Source: Lachnospiraceae bacterium UBA7225 (GTDB lineage Bacteria; Bacillota; Clostridia; Lachnospirales; Lachnospiraceae). From it: a stretch of 64,000 nt of DNA. The stretch lies in contig DKTR01000116.1 in NCBI GenBank assembly GCA_002473385.1, forward strand, positions 8,352 through 72,351. Direction: 5' to 3'. The notes beneath the pieces were generated by a model that ran no database searches, had not been told where the DNA came from, and saw only the letters and a program-made list of their open reading frames with translations. Within the stretch, counting starts at the first letter, position 1; every line of letters starts with the position of its first letter. Positions 9,983-19,081 of this stretch are shown in pieces. A program made the translations under genes and the position numbers.

Positions 9983-11167
9983 ATGAAGAATGTGGTCATT
10001 GCAAGTGCATGCAGAACCCCGATCGGTGTGATGGGAGGAAGCCTGTGCAGTGTTCCGGCTGCAGAACTGGGAGCAATTGTTATTGAAGAGGCATTAAAGC
10101 GGGCAGACATAAGCGGCGATATGGTGGACCAGGTATATATGGGTTGTGTCATTCAGGCAGGTCAGGGACAGAATGTTGCCCGGCAGGCTGCCATCAGGGC
10201 CGGGCTGCCGGTAAATGTGCCCGCCGTTACCATGAATGTAGTGTGCGGTTCTGGATTGAATTGTGTGAACCAGGCTGCCGATATGATTCTGGCAGGAGAT
10301 GCTGATATCGTGGTGGCGGGCGGAATGGAAAACATGTCGATGGCGCCGTATGCTGTCATGAATGGCAGATATGGCTACCGTCTGGGAAATGCAGACCTGG
10401 TGGATACCATGGTGAATGATGCGCTGACGGATGCTTTTTATCAATACCATATGGGAATTACAGCGGAAAATATCGTCGATAAATGGCATATTACGAGAAA
10501 TGAGCAGGATGAATTTGCCGTCTGGAGTCAGGAAAAGGCGTATGCCGCACAGGCGAAGGGCATTTTTGACGAGGAAATTGTGCCTGTTCCGGTGAAAAAG
10601 AAAAAAGAGACTATTCTCTTTGAGCGGGATGAGGCGATACGCCCGGGCACAACGGTAGCAGGAATAGAGCGGCTGCGCCCTGCTTTTAAGGAGGGCGGAA
10701 CGGTGACGGCTGCAAATTCATCAGGAATAAACGATGGAGCAGCGGCTGTGGTTCTTATGAGTGGGGAGAAGGCAGAAGAGCTGGGTTTAAAGCCGATGGC
10801 TTACTGGAAATGCGGTGCGCTGGCGGGAGTGGACCCGGCAATCATGGGAATCGGACCGGTAGAGGCCACGAAAAAGATCATGGAAAAAACCGGGCTTGCG
10901 ATAGAGGACTTTGATCTGATTGAAGCCAATGAAGCATTTGCGGCCCAGGCCATAGCGGTTGGAAGAGAGCTGCAGATTCCGATGGAAAAGCTGAATGTCA
11001 ACGGAGGCGCGATCGCGCTGGGGCATCCGGTGGGAGCGTCAGGGTGCAGAATTCTTGTAACACTGCTTTATGAAATGAAAAGAAGAAATGCAAAATGCGG
11101 ACTGGCAACACTTTGCATTGGCGGAGGTATGGGATGCGCGAGCGTAGTAGCGAGAGCAGAGGGATGA
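9983..11167 (+). CDS. thlA: Acetyl-CoA C-acetyltransferase (thiolase)
   Basis: ATG 9983 follows GGAGG (9970-9974) at 8 bases; an upstream TTG at 9968 is rejected. The 394 residues contain the acyl-enzyme cysteine (Cys88 in NVVCGSGLN), the [11 protein letters not shown] segment, the active-site His in [14 protein letters not shown] and the C-terminal catalytic Cys in [10 protein letters not shown]. It condenses two acetyl-CoA into acetoacetyl-CoA or runs in reverse. It overlaps the crotonase gene by ATGA, and the module thl-crt-hbd is continuous. Acetyl-CoA can come from the PFOR encoded in the same operon. Confidence 0.95.
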   Translation: MKNVVIASACRTPIGVMGGSLCSVPAAELGAIVIEEALKRADISGDMVDQVYMGCVIQAGQGQNVARQAAIRAGLPVNVPAVTMNVVCGSGLNCVNQAADMILAGDADIVVAGGMENMSMAPYAVMNGRYGYRLGNADLVDTMVNDALTDAFYQYHMGITAENIVDKWHITRNEQDEFAVWSQEKAYAAQAKGIFDEEIVPVPVKKKKETILFERDEAIRPGTTVAGIERLRPAFKEGGTVTAANSSGINDGAAAVVLMSGEKAEELGLKPMAYWKCGALAGVDPAIMGIGPVEATKKIMEKTGLAIEDFDLIEANEAFAAQAIAVGRELQIPMEKLNVNGGAIALGHPVGASGCRILVTLLYEMKRRNAKCGLATLCIGGGMGCASVVARAEG

Positions 11168-11922
11168 CAGATACCGTCTGCTACAGGGAAGAAAATCAGA
11201 TCGGCATTGTTCAGATTAACCGTCTGGCAGCGCTGAATGCATTGAATACACAGGTATTGGCGGAACTGGAGGTTCTTTTTGAGCAGATAGAGCAGGGCAG
11301 TGCGAAGTGTATCCTGCTGACCGGAGCGGGCAGCAGAGCATTTGCGGCGGGAGCGGACATACAGGAGATGAACGAGTTTACCGTGCAGGAGGCAGTTGAT
11401 TTCAGCACGCTGGGAAACCGTGTGTTTCAAAAGATTGAGCGGTGTCCGGTACCGGTCATTGCTGTGGTAAACGGCTATGCGCTGGGCGGAGGATGTGAAC
11501 TGGCAATGAGCTGCGACTTTATCCTGTGTTCGGAAACGGCAGTATTTGCACAGCCGGAAACGGGACTGGGGATCATACCGGGATTTGGCGGAACGCAGCG
11601 CCTGGTAAGGCTGGTCGGTCTGGCAAAGGCAAAAGAGCTGATCTATACAGGCAGACGGATGGATGCTGCGGAGGCATACCGGGCGGGGCTAGTTTTAGCA
11701 GTTTACCCTCAGGAGCAACTGATGGAACAGGCAATTTCCGTGGCGGAAAGAATCTGCGCAAATGGAAGTACAGCTATCAGAAAAAGCAAGGAGGCTATTC
11801 ACGCAGAGCTGGATCAGTGGATGGAAGAAGGAAGCGCTCAAGAAGCGATTTCGTTCGGCGCCTGCTTTGCGGACAGCGATCAGCGAAGACGGATGGCGGA
11901 CTTCCTAAATAAGAAGCGATAG
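11164..11922 (+). CDS. crt: Enoyl-CoA hydratase / crotonase (3-hydroxybutyryl-CoA dehydratase)
   Basis: The start is ATG 11164, overlapping the thiolase stop; the frame can be extended to 11095 but that region encodes the thiolase C-terminus. The 252 residues show the oxyanion-hole segment [16 protein letters not shown] and both catalytic glutamates, Glu112 in [12 protein letters not shown] and Glu132 in [17 protein letters not shown]. It interconverts crotonyl-CoA and (S)-3-hydroxybutyryl-CoA, the link between the 4-hydroxybutyryl-CoA dehydratase and Hbd encoded on either side. Unlike common butyrate loci, no bcd-etfBA genes accompany it. Confidence 0.93.
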   Translation: MTDTVCYREENQIGIVQINRLAALNALNTQVLAELEVLFEQIEQGSAKCILLTGAGSRAFAAGADIQEMNEFTVQEAVDFSTLGNRVFQKIERCPVPVIAVVNGYALGGGCELAMSCDFILCSETAVFAQPETGLGIIPGFGGTQRLVRLVGLAKAKELIYTGRRMDAAEAYRAGLVLAVYPQEQLMEQAISVAERICANGSTAIRKSKEAIHAELDQWMEEGSAQEAISFGACFADSDQRRRMADFLNKKR

Positions 11923-11938
11923 CTTACAGGAGGGCAAT

Positions 11939-12772
11939 ATGAAGGTTGGAATTATCGGAGCGGGTACCATGGGGCGCGGGATTGCGCAGGTATTCGCCCG
12001 GAATGAGAAATATGAGGTAATTCTTTGTGATATAAATCTGGATTTGGCTAACCTGGGAAAGACTGCGATAGCCGCAGAACTGGAAAAAAATATAAATAAA
12101 AAGAAAATCGGAACTGAAGAAGCAGAGCATATGTTACAGCGTATTTTTCCCGGTGAAATAGATGACTGCGCAGCGTGTGACCTCGTCCTGGAGGCGGCGG
12201 CAGAAAATATGGAGGTAAAAAAAGCAGCATTTTCCAGGCTGGATAGTCTCTGCAAAACGGATTGTATCTTTGCAACAAATACCTCGTCCCTGTCAATTAC
12301 GGAAATAGGCTCCGGAATCACGCACGATGTGATCGGAATGCATTTTTTTAATCCGGCACCGGTCATGAAGCTGGTAGAGGTAATTGCCGGGATGGACACA
12401 CATCCGGAAACAGTAAAAAAGGTCGTGGAGATTGCAGAAGAAATCGGAAAAGTGCCGGTAGAAGTGACTGAATCGGCAGGCTTTGTCGTGAACCGCCTGC
12501 TGATCCCCATGATTAATGAGGCGGTTGGAATTCTTGTGGAAGGAACCGCCACGCCGGAAAACATCGATCTGGCAATGAAGCTTGGCGCAAATCATCCCAT
12601 CGGTCCTCTTGCTCTGGGGGACCTGATCGGGCTGGACGTAGTTCTTGCTATTATGGAAATCCTCCAAAATGAAACTGGTGATACAAAATATCGCCCCCAT
12701 CCCTATCTGAAAAAGATGGTAAGAGCCAAAAAACTGGGGAGAAAAACGGGACAGGGATTTTACCGGTATTAA
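11939..12772 (+). CDS. hbd: 3-hydroxybutyryl-CoA dehydrogenase
   Basis: The 277-residue protein starts with a canonical NAD(P) site (KVGIIGAGTMGRGIAQVF), has NTSSLSITEI and the catalytic His in HFFNPAPVMKLVEV, and ends in the C-terminal helical dimer domain (KTGQGFYRY). Length is typical for bacterial short Hbd. It reduces acetoacetyl-CoA to 3-hydroxybutyryl-CoA or the reverse. An AGGAGG-like site precedes ATG 11939. It is the last gene of the operon: the stop at 12770-12772 lies directly against a large palindromic element that probably ends the transcript. Confidence 0.95.
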   Translation: MKVGIIGAGTMGRGIAQVFARNEKYEVILCDINLDLANLGKTAIAAELEKNINKKKIGTEEAEHMLQRIFPGEIDDCAACDLVLEAAAENMEVKKAAFSRLDSLCKTDCIFATNTSSLSITEIGSGITHDVIGMHFFNPAPVMKLVEVIAGMDTHPETVKKVVEIAEEIGKVPVEVTESAGFVVNRLLIPMINEAVGILVEGTATPENIDLAMKLGANHPIGPLALGDLIGLDVVLAIMEILQNETGDTKYRPHPYLKKMVRAKKLGRKTGQGFYRY

Positions 12773-12774
12773 AA

Positions 12775-13021
12775 CCTGCACCTGGCCTCATATTTGCGGC
12801 TGGTCTGGTGCATGTATCATCGGTTTCCATAAGCAAACAGTTGGAAGATTTTTGCAGTTTTGCGAGCATAGCGACAGCTTTCGGAGCTTGTCTGAGCCTG
12901 CAATGCAGGCGAGTTAGCGGAGAAAGCTGTCAATAGGCGGCGCAGCAAAACAAAAAAGCGACATGTTTGCGTTGAAACCGATGGATACTGCATCAGACAT
13001 CAAAAATGTACCTGGTGCAGA
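12775..13021. repeat. Large imperfect palindrome (MITE-like element or giant hairpin) between convergent genes
   Basis: The whole intergenic gap folds back on itself. The outer ends are inverted copies (CTGCACCTGG at 12776 versus CCTGGTGCAG at 13011); GAAACCGATG appears at 12974 and, inverted, around 12819-12828. Further in are GTTTTGC at 12857-12863 with GCAAAAC at 12945-12951, GACAGCTTTC at 12873-12882 with GAAAGCTGTC at 12922-12931, and GCCTGC/GCAGGC at 12896-12910. Arms are about 115 bases with roughly three quarters matching by eye. No transposase is encoded. It starts 2 bases after hbd and ends 13 bases before the kdgK stop, so it may act as a bidirectional terminator or be a non-autonomous mobile element. 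Confidence 0.75.
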
Positions 13022-13034
13022 TTATATTTATATA

Positions 13035-14123
13035 TTATCTTTTAATATCGTAATTCATATTCATCAGGTTGCGGATGGTGGAAACATCATCCGTAATGTT
13101 TGCGTCGCCGCGTATGGTGTGCTTGATAGCGCTGCTTGCAACGGCGAAATTTACCATGTCCATTGGCTTATAGCCATGCATCATGGCATAAATGAGACCG
13201 CTTGCAAAGGCATCGCCGCCGCCCACGCGGTCGAGGATATTGAAGGTGAAAAGCTTACTTTCAAAGGTATGACCCTCGTACCACATATAGGCTTTCAGGC
13301 TGTTTTCGCTTCCGCTGTGTGCATAGCGCACATGGCGGGCAATGCATTTCAGATTCGGGTAGCGCTCGATAAATTTCTGGAAAATCTCATCCTGCTGTTC
13401 GTAGCTCGGCTGCAGAGGGATACCGTCCTTTACGTCGCCCTTGCTGTGGTCATTTTCGTCGCGCCACAGATGGTAGGGCTCTATACCGAGAAGAACGTCA
13501 ACATAGGGGAGACATTCTGTACAGTAGTCGCGCGCATCCTCCCAGGTCCAGAGCTTGCTGCGGAAGTTGCCGTCGAAGCTGACTGTGATGCCCTTTTCTC
13601 TGGCAACCTTCAGGCAATCCATGATGAGCCTGCGGCAGTTTGGTGCAAGCGCCGGGGTGATGCCGCTTAAGTGGAGCCAGGTGAAGCCGTCCAGAAGCTC
13701 ATTAAGGTCAATGGTAGTAAAATCAAATTCGGTGATGGCGCTGTTTTTGCGGTCATAGATCACCTTGCTTGCACGGATGCCGTAGCCGGTTTCCAGATAG
13801 TAGCTGCCGAGACGGTGCGTCGGCGTCTGCTGAGGGGTGCTCAGAATCACCGGTGTACAGTGAACATCATTGCTGCGCAGCATACGGATAGCGCTCTTGC
13901 CGAGACTATTGTTCGGAACGACGCTGAAAAAAGTGCTGTCCACACCGAGGTTCGCGAGAGCGAGTGCGATGTTTGCTTCGCTGCCGCCGTAGCTTGCCTC
14001 AAAACTGGAAGCCATACGGATTTTTTCATAGTTCGGCGGTGTCAGCCGGAGCATGATTTCCCCGATAGTAATGAATTTGTTTTCGCTGTCGCTGCCGTGT
14101 AATAATGGATTGTGGTGCTGCAT
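13035..14123 (-). CDS. kdgK: 2-keto-3-deoxygluconate kinase-like PfkB sugar kinase
   Basis: The start is ATG at 14121-14123 behind GGGAGGGGG; a GTG 42 bases upstream would overlap carB and lacks a site. The 362 residues belong to the PfkB/ribokinase family: FITIGEIMLRLTPP start, YGGSEANIALALANLG substrate region, and the anion-hole/catalytic motif DRVGGGDAFASG (Asp base). KdgK phosphorylates 2-keto-3-deoxygluconate to KDPG, the precursor of pyruvate and glyceraldehyde-3-phosphate. It lies 19 bases downstream of carB on the same strand and is convergent to the UxaA-containing operon, whose dehydratase could produce its substrate (inference). Confidence 0.85.
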   Translation of the reverse strand: MQHHNPLLHGSDSENKFITIGEIMLRLTPPNYEKIRMASSFEASYGGSEANIALALANLGVDSTFFSVVPNNSLGKSAIRMLRSNDVHCTPVILSTPQQTPTHRLGSYYLETGYGIRASKVIYDRKNSAITEFDFTTIDLNELLDGFTWLHLSGITPALAPNCRRLIMDCLKVAREKGITVSFDGNFRSKLWTWEDARDYCTECLPYVDVLLGIEPYHLWRDENDHSKGDVKDGIPLQPSYEQQDEIFQKFIERYPNLKCIARHVRYAHSGSENSLKAYMWYEGHTFESKLFTFNILDRVGGGDAFASGLIYAMMHGYKPMDMVNFAVASSAIKHTIRGDANITDDVSTIRNLMNMNYDIKR

Positions 14124-14142
14124 AAACCCCCTCCCTTCATTG

Positions 14143-17100
14143 TTAATGCTTGTCGTGAATTTCACTGTGCAGCTCCTGCAGGGATTTCACCTCGCTGCCC
14201 TCATGGGTTTTCAGATAGTGAATGCCGCTGGCAGTTGCTTTTGCCGCTGCGATGGTGGTCATGTACGGAATCTTTGCCTTGATCGCTGCCTTGCGCAGAT
14301 AGCTGTCGTCGTGTACGGAATCCTTGCCAACCGGGGAATTGACGATCAGGTCGATTTTTCCGTTCGTAATCATATCCAGCACGTTCGGGCGCCCTTCGTA
14401 CAGCTTCTTTACCTTTGTGACCGCAATGCCTGCCTGGGTAATGAGGTCACAGGTGTTGCCGGTAGCAACGATATTGAAGCCGTTGTCGGCAAACTTGCGG
14501 GCAACCTCCACGACCTCTTCCTTGTCCTTGCGGTTGACGGAAATCAGCACGGTGCCTTCGAGCGGAAGCTTCTGCTGCGCTGCTTCCTGTGCTTTGTAGA
14601 ACGCCTCGCCGTAGGAGCGGGAGAGACCAAGCACTTCGCCGGTAGAGCGCATTTCCGGTCCGAGAATCGGGTCAACCTCCTGGAACATGTTGAATGGGAA
14701 GACTGCTTCCTTTACACCATAGTTCGGTATTTCCTGTTCCTTCAGAGCTGGTACGGGCGACGGGCGGCCGGTCAGCTCCGAGGTAATGATATCTGTCGCA
14801 ATCGGCACCATGCGGATATTGCAGACCTTTGAAACCAGCGGTACCGTGCGGGATGCGCGCGGGTTTGCCTCCAGTACATACACCTTGCCCTTCTCGATGG
14901 CATACTGCATGTTCATCAGACCCTTTACATGCATTTCCTCAGCAATTTTTCGCGTATATTCCTTGATGGTTTCCACATTTTCCGCCGGGATATGCACAGA
15001 CGGAATAATGCAGGCAGAATCACCGGAGTGTACGCCGGCAAGCTCGATATGCTCCATTACAGCCGGGACAAAGGCATGCGTGCCGTCGCTGATCGCATCT
15101 GCCTCGCACTCTGTTGCATGATTGAGGAAGCGGTCGATCAGAATCGGACGGTCCGGTGTCACACCAACAGCCGCCTTCATATATTCTGTCATGCTTTCGT
15201 CGTCGTAAACAACTTCCATGCCGCGTCCGCCAAGTACGTAGGAAGGACGTACCATTACCGGGTAGCCGATCTGCTTTGCGATCTCCAGAGCTTCCTGCAC
15301 GTTGACTGCCATACCGGACTCCGGCATCGGAATTTCCAGCTTATCCATCATTTCGCGGAAGAGGTCGCGGTCCTCTGCCAGATCGATAACGGATGGCGAG
15401 GTCCCGAGAATCTTTACACCATTCTTTTCCAGATCAGCGGCAAGGTTCAGCGGTGTCTGTCCGCCGAACTGCGCGATTACGCCGAGCGGCTTTTCTTTCT
15501 TATAAATACTGAGCACATCCTCCAGAGTAAGCGGCTCAAAGTAGAGCTTGTCTGATGTGTCGTAATCTGTAGATACTGTTTCCGGGTTGCAGTTTACGAT
15601 GATTGTCCCGAAACCGAGCTTTTTCAGTGCCAGTGCCGCATGGACGCAGCAATAATCGAACTCGATACCTTGTCCGATACGGTTTGGACCGCCTCCGAGA
15701 ATCATGATCTTTGGTCTGTCTTCTTTTACCGGGTTTTTGTCCGGCGCATTGTAGGTAGAATAGTAGTAAGCGCTGTCCTGTGTGCCACTTACATGGACAC
15801 CCTCCCACGCCTCTTCCACACCGAGACTGATGCGGCGGCTGCGGATATCTTCTTCCGGGATTTCCAGAAGCTGGCTTAAATATTTATCGGAGAAGCCGTC
15901 TTTCTTTGCAGTGATCAGCAGTTCGTCGGGCAGCATGGAGCCTTTATGTGTAAGAATCTGTTCTTCTTCCTCCACAAGCTCACGCATCTGGTCGATAAAG
16001 TAGGCCTTTACTTTGGTCAGCTCGAAAATTTCTTCGGTAGTCGCACCCTTGCGCAGCGCTTCATACATAATAAAGTGGCGCTCGCTGGACGGAGTGATCA
16101 GGAGCTTTAACAGCTCTTCTTTACTGAGCTGGTCGAAATTTTTCGCGTGACCGAGACCGTAGCGGCCGGTCTCGAGGCTCCGGATTGCCTTCTGGAACGC
16201 TTCCTTATAGGTTTTCCCGATGCTCATGACCTCGCCGACAGCGCGCATCTGTGTGCCGAGCTTGTCCTCCACGCCTTTGAATTTTTCAAATGCCCAGCGC
16301 GCAAATTTGATGACCACGTAATCTCCGTCCGGTACATATTTATCCAGCGTACCGTATTTTCCGCAGGGGATGTCCTTTAAAGTGAGACCGGCGGCGAGCA
16401 TGGCGGATACCAGAGCGATCGGAAAGCCGGTTGCCTTGGAGGCAAGCGCTGAGGAACGCGAGGTACGCGGGTTAATTTCGATGACAATGATGCGGTCGCT
16501 GACCGGATCGTGCGCAAACTGTACGTTAGTACCGCCGATTACCTGAACGGATTCCACGATCTTATATGCCTGCTCCTGCAGGCGCTTCTGACATTCTTCA
16601 GAAATGGTAAGCATCGGAGCAGAGCAGAAGGAGTCGCCTGTGTGGACACCAAGTGGATCAATATTTTCAATGAAGCAGACAGTGATCATGTTGTTGTCGG
16701 CATCGCGGACAACCTCCAGCTCCAGCTCTTCCCAGCCGAGAATGGATTCTTCGACGAGGACCTGTCCGACAAGGCTTGCCTGCAGACCCCTTGCACAGAC
16801 GGTTTTCAGTTCCTCGCGGTTGTAGACAAGACCGCCGCCGGCACCGCCCATCGTGTATGCCGGACGCAGTACGACCGGATAGCCGAGATTTTCTGCGATG
16901 GCAAGTGCTTCGTCCACCGTGTATGCCACTTCACTGCGCGCCATCTCGATGCCGAGCGCATTCATGGCTTTTTTAAATTCGATGCGGTCCTCGCCGCGTT
17001 CGATGGCATCCACCTGCACGCCGATTACCTTTACGTTGTATTTGTCTAAAATGCCTGCCTTGTATAATTCGGCACAAAGATTCAGACCGGACTGCCCGCC

Positions 17101-17370
17101 GAGATTCGGAAGCAGTGCGTCGGGTCGTTCCTTCTGGATGATCTGTTCCAGGCGTTCTACGTTCAGCGGTTCAATGTAGGTGACGTCTGCGGTCTCGGGA
17201 TCGGTCATGATAGTGGCAGGGTTGGAATTGACAAGCACAATCTCATAGCCGAGTTTTTTCAGCGCTTTGCACGCCTGTGTGCCGGAATAGTCGAATTCAC
17301 ATGCCTGCCCGATGACGATCGGACCGGAGCCAATGATGAGTACTTTGTGAATATCTGTTCGTTTAGGCAT
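14143..17370 (-). CDS. carB: Carbamoyl-phosphate synthase large subunit
   Basis: A 1075-residue protein of standard length with the two homologous ATP-grasp halves: N-terminal LIIGSGPIVIGQACEFDYSG, first-half ALRPAYTMGGAGGG-type loop near residue 170, second-half MILGGGPNRIGQGIEFDY near residue 560, and a C-terminal MGS-like allosteric domain. It makes carbamoyl phosphate for pyrimidines and arginine, using ammonia delivered by the small subunit CarA. No carA gene is adjacent, although carA usually precedes carB; it must be elsewhere. AGGAGG lies just upstream of the ATG, and a promoter is visible at 17410-17437. Confidence 0.97.
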   Translation of the reverse strand: MPKRTDIHKVLIIGSGPIVIGQACEFDYSGTQACKALKKLGYEIVLVNSNPATIMTDPETADVTYIEPLNVERLEQIIQKERPDALLPNLGGQSGLNLCAELYKAGILDKYNVKVIGVQVDAIERGEDRIEFKKAMNALGIEMARSEVAYTVDEALAIAENLGYPVVLRPAYTMGGAGGGLVYNREELKTVCARGLQASLVGQVLVEESILGWEELELEVVRDADNNMITVCFIENIDPLGVHTGDSFCSAPMLTISEECQKRLQEQAYKIVESVQVIGGTNVQFAHDPVSDRIIVIEINPRTSRSSALASKATGFPIALVSAMLAAGLTLKDIPCGKYGTLDKYVPDGDYVVIKFARWAFEKFKGVEDKLGTQMRAVGEVMSIGKTYKEAFQKAIRSLETGRYGLGHAKNFDQLSKEELLKLLITPSSERHFIMYEALRKGATTEEIFELTKVKAYFIDQMRELVEEEEQILTHKGSMLPDELLITAKKDGFSDKYLSQLLEIPEEDIRSRRISLGVEEAWEGVHVSGTQDSAYYYSTYNAPDKNPVKEDRPKIMILGGGPNRIGQGIEFDYCCVHAALALKKLGFGTIIVNCNPETVSTDYDTSDKLYFEPLTLEDVLSIYKKEKPLGVIAQFGGQTPLNLAADLEKNGVKILGTSPSVIDLAEDRDLFREMMDKLEIPMPESGMAVNVQEALEIAKQIGYPVMVRPSYVLGGRGMEVVYDDESMTEYMKAAVGVTPDRPILIDRFLNHATECEADAISDGTHAFVPAVMEHIELAGVHSGDSACIIPSVHIPAENVETIKEYTRKIAEEMHVKGLMNMQYAIEKGKVYVLEANPRASRTVPLVSKVCNIRMVPIATDIITSELTGRPSPVPALKEQEIPNYGVKEAVFPFNMFQEVDPILGPEMRSTGEVLGLSRSYGEAFYKAQEAAQQKLPLEGTVLISVNRKDKEEVVEVARKFADNGFNIVATGNTCDLITQAGIAVTKVKKLYEGRPNVLDMITNGKIDLIVNSPVGKDSVHDDSYLRKAAIKAKIPYMTTIAAAKATASGIHYLKTHEGSEVKSLQELHSEIHDKH

Positions 17371-17409
17371 TCATATATCCTCCTGTGAAATAATAACAAT
17401 TCTTATTCT

Positions 17410-17437
17410 ATTATATAAAAAATCATTAAAATCACAA
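17410..17437 (-). promoter_or_regulatory. Promoter for carB
   Basis: On the minus strand a -35 TTGTGA (17432-17437) and a -10 TATAAT (17410-17415) are separated by 16 bases, 40 bases upstream of the carB start. No pyrimidine attenuator or PyrR-type hairpin is evident in the short leader. Confidence 0.6.
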
Positions 17438-17503
17438 GTGCTTTTCGCGGAAAATTTGCGGGAGCGATCCTGCCGGAAGATAAATCCGGGCGGGAAGTCA
17501 GCC

Positions 17504-17533
17504 TTGACAGAGGGGGATTTCGGAGAGTATAAT
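17504..17533 (+). promoter_or_regulatory. Promoter for the L,D-transpeptidase gene
   Basis: Consensus-like -35 TTGACA (17504-17509) and -10 TATAAT (17528-17533) with 18-base spacing, about 40 bases before the ATG at 17575. Confidence 0.75.
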
Positions 17534-17574
17534 AATATTAATTAAGAATACAGGGAAAGCAGTGAGAAATAAAA

Positions 17575-18846
17575 ATGAGAAAAATAATCAGATGTCTGTC
17601 TGTTCTGGTGATGATGTTCCTGTTGTGCGGAGCTGTTACACTGGCGGCAGATTATAAACCGGGCAAGGTAACAGGTATAAAAGCGACTAGTGTGGGTGAG
17701 ACAGGTTTTACTTTGAAATGGAAGAAGGTTTCCAAAGCTACCGGATATTATGTTTATCTGGTAAATGGTGCGGGCGCGAAGAAAATTGCTTCCACAAAAT
17801 CGACATCATATAAAGTCAGCAAGCTGACTCCGGGTAAAACATATCAGTATAAGGTAGTTGCTTACCGCAAGGTGAAGAAAACCACGTATGTGAGCAACAG
17901 CTTTTCGAGTGTGGTGACAGTTACACCGAAGCTGAAAAAGCCTGAAAAGCCATCTGGTTTCCGGGTGGGAGTGAATGGCAGCAGGACACTGGAGCTTACC
18001 TGGAATAAAGCGGCGAATGCCACCGGTTATGAGGTGTTCAGCTATGACAGGAGCAGCGGGAAATATACAAAGGTGAAGACACTTACAGGCAGATCCTGCC
18101 AGTTTGGCGGACTCAGGGTGGGGGAGAAGTATACATATGCGGTGAGAAGCTACCGAAAGGTATCCGGAGTGACCGTGTACAGCGGCTACACTGGTCTGGT
18201 ATCGGGTGAGCCGGTTAAGGTTTCTGCAGCCGCAGCGGCTGTACGCACTTTTCGCTATGCCAGGAAAACGAAGAAGAAGGTTACGGTTTACAATTACGAT
18301 AAGAAAAAGAACCAGACGCTTGCGGCAGGCACCAGGCTGTATGTGAGCAGTAAGACGACCAGCGGTTATCTGTATGGATATCTTTCGAACGGGCAGAAGG
18401 TTAAAATCAAAGCGAGTAATTTAAAGAGTGCTTATGGTATTGAGTTTAATCCCGGGGGTGATTATTCGAAGGCTGTGAAGGAGGAATTTGTCAATACCAA
18501 AAATCTTAGCAGCCCGACAAAATACCTTGTCTGGATCAACCACTATAAGACACGGGTGAATATCTTTAAAGGCTCTGTTGGAAACTGGAAGCTGGTGAAA
18601 ACCTTTAAGGTGTCCATCGGAAAAATGGGTTCTCCGCGGGGACTTCGCAAGATTTACGGAAGAACGCGGTGGGGTTATGAGAACCAGCCTATTGTTCAAT
18701 GGTCGCCGCAAGGAAATTCTTTTCATTCCATGCTGGGAGCCAGGGCCGGCACAGCGACATCGGGCGGCTGCATACGCTGCTATTCCTCCGATTTGTTCTG
18801 GATATACAATAACATACCAGATAATACAACCGTATATTCCTATTAG
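17575..18846 (+). CDS. Secreted L,D-transpeptidase (YkuD) with two fibronectin type III domains
   Basis: The 423 residues begin with a signal peptide (about residues 1-24, ending near TLAAD). Two FN3 domains follow (roughly 28-118 and 122-215), then an SH3-like linker and a C-terminal YkuD domain from about residue 290. The catalytic motif is visible: His384 (SFHSMLG) and nucleophile Cys399 in TSGGCIRC. YkuD enzymes form 3-3 peptidoglycan cross-links or attach proteins to the wall, outside the membrane. The FN3 pair may bind cell-wall or host polysaccharide. The gene is single, with its own promoter and a strong terminator. Confidence 0.88.
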   Translation: MRKIIRCLSVLVMMFLLCGAVTLAADYKPGKVTGIKATSVGETGFTLKWKKVSKATGYYVYLVNGAGAKKIASTKSTSYKVSKLTPGKTYQYKVVAYRKVKKTTYVSNSFSSVVTVTPKLKKPEKPSGFRVGVNGSRTLELTWNKAANATGYEVFSYDRSSGKYTKVKTLTGRSCQFGGLRVGEKYTYAVRSYRKVSGVTVYSGYTGLVSGEPVKVSAAAAAVRTFRYARKTKKKVTVYNYDKKKNQTLAAGTRLYVSSKTTSGYLYGYLSNGQKVKIKASNLKSAYGIEFNPGGDYSKAVKEEFVNTKNLSSPTKYLVWINHYKTRVNIFKGSVGNWKLVKTFKVSIGKMGSPRGLRKIYGRTRWGYENQPIVQWSPQGNSFHSMLGARAGTATSGGCIRCYSSDLFWIYNNIPDNTTVYSY

Positions 18847-18864
18847 AATATAGTAGGATATTGT

Positions 18865-18895
18865 CCCTGCCGGCATTGTGCCGGCGGGGATTTTT
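18865..18895 (+). terminator. Rho-independent terminator after the L,D-transpeptidase gene
   Basis: CCCTGCCGGCA and TGCCGGCGGGG pair around a TTG loop (one G-T wobble) and are followed by ATTTTTA. Confidence 0.85.
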
Positions 18896-19014
18896 ATGTA
18901 CATTTTTTCGCCAGATTACCCCTCAAAGGTACTGTTGCTTTGCGGGAAATCCATTGCCGTACTGCTCACACGGACAAATGTACGTATTGGACATCATTTC
19001 ATTGCGATATTTCC

Positions 19015-19043
19015 TTGACATTTAGTATAAAAGAAAGTATATT
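19015..19043 (+). promoter_or_regulatory. Promoter for the opp operon
   Basis: -35 TTGACA (19015-19020), 17-base spacer, -10 TATATT (19038-19043). Transcription would begin near 19050, which favours ATG 19082 over the ATG at 19052 as the oppB start. Confidence 0.75.
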
Positions 19044-19081
19044 TATAAAATATGACTAATAAAAAGACAGGAGGAAGGAAG

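Noticed and set aside
14124..14165. Extended GTG start for kdgK overlapping carB
   Set aside because: The ATG at 14123 has a strong GGGAGGGGG site; the upstream GTG has none.
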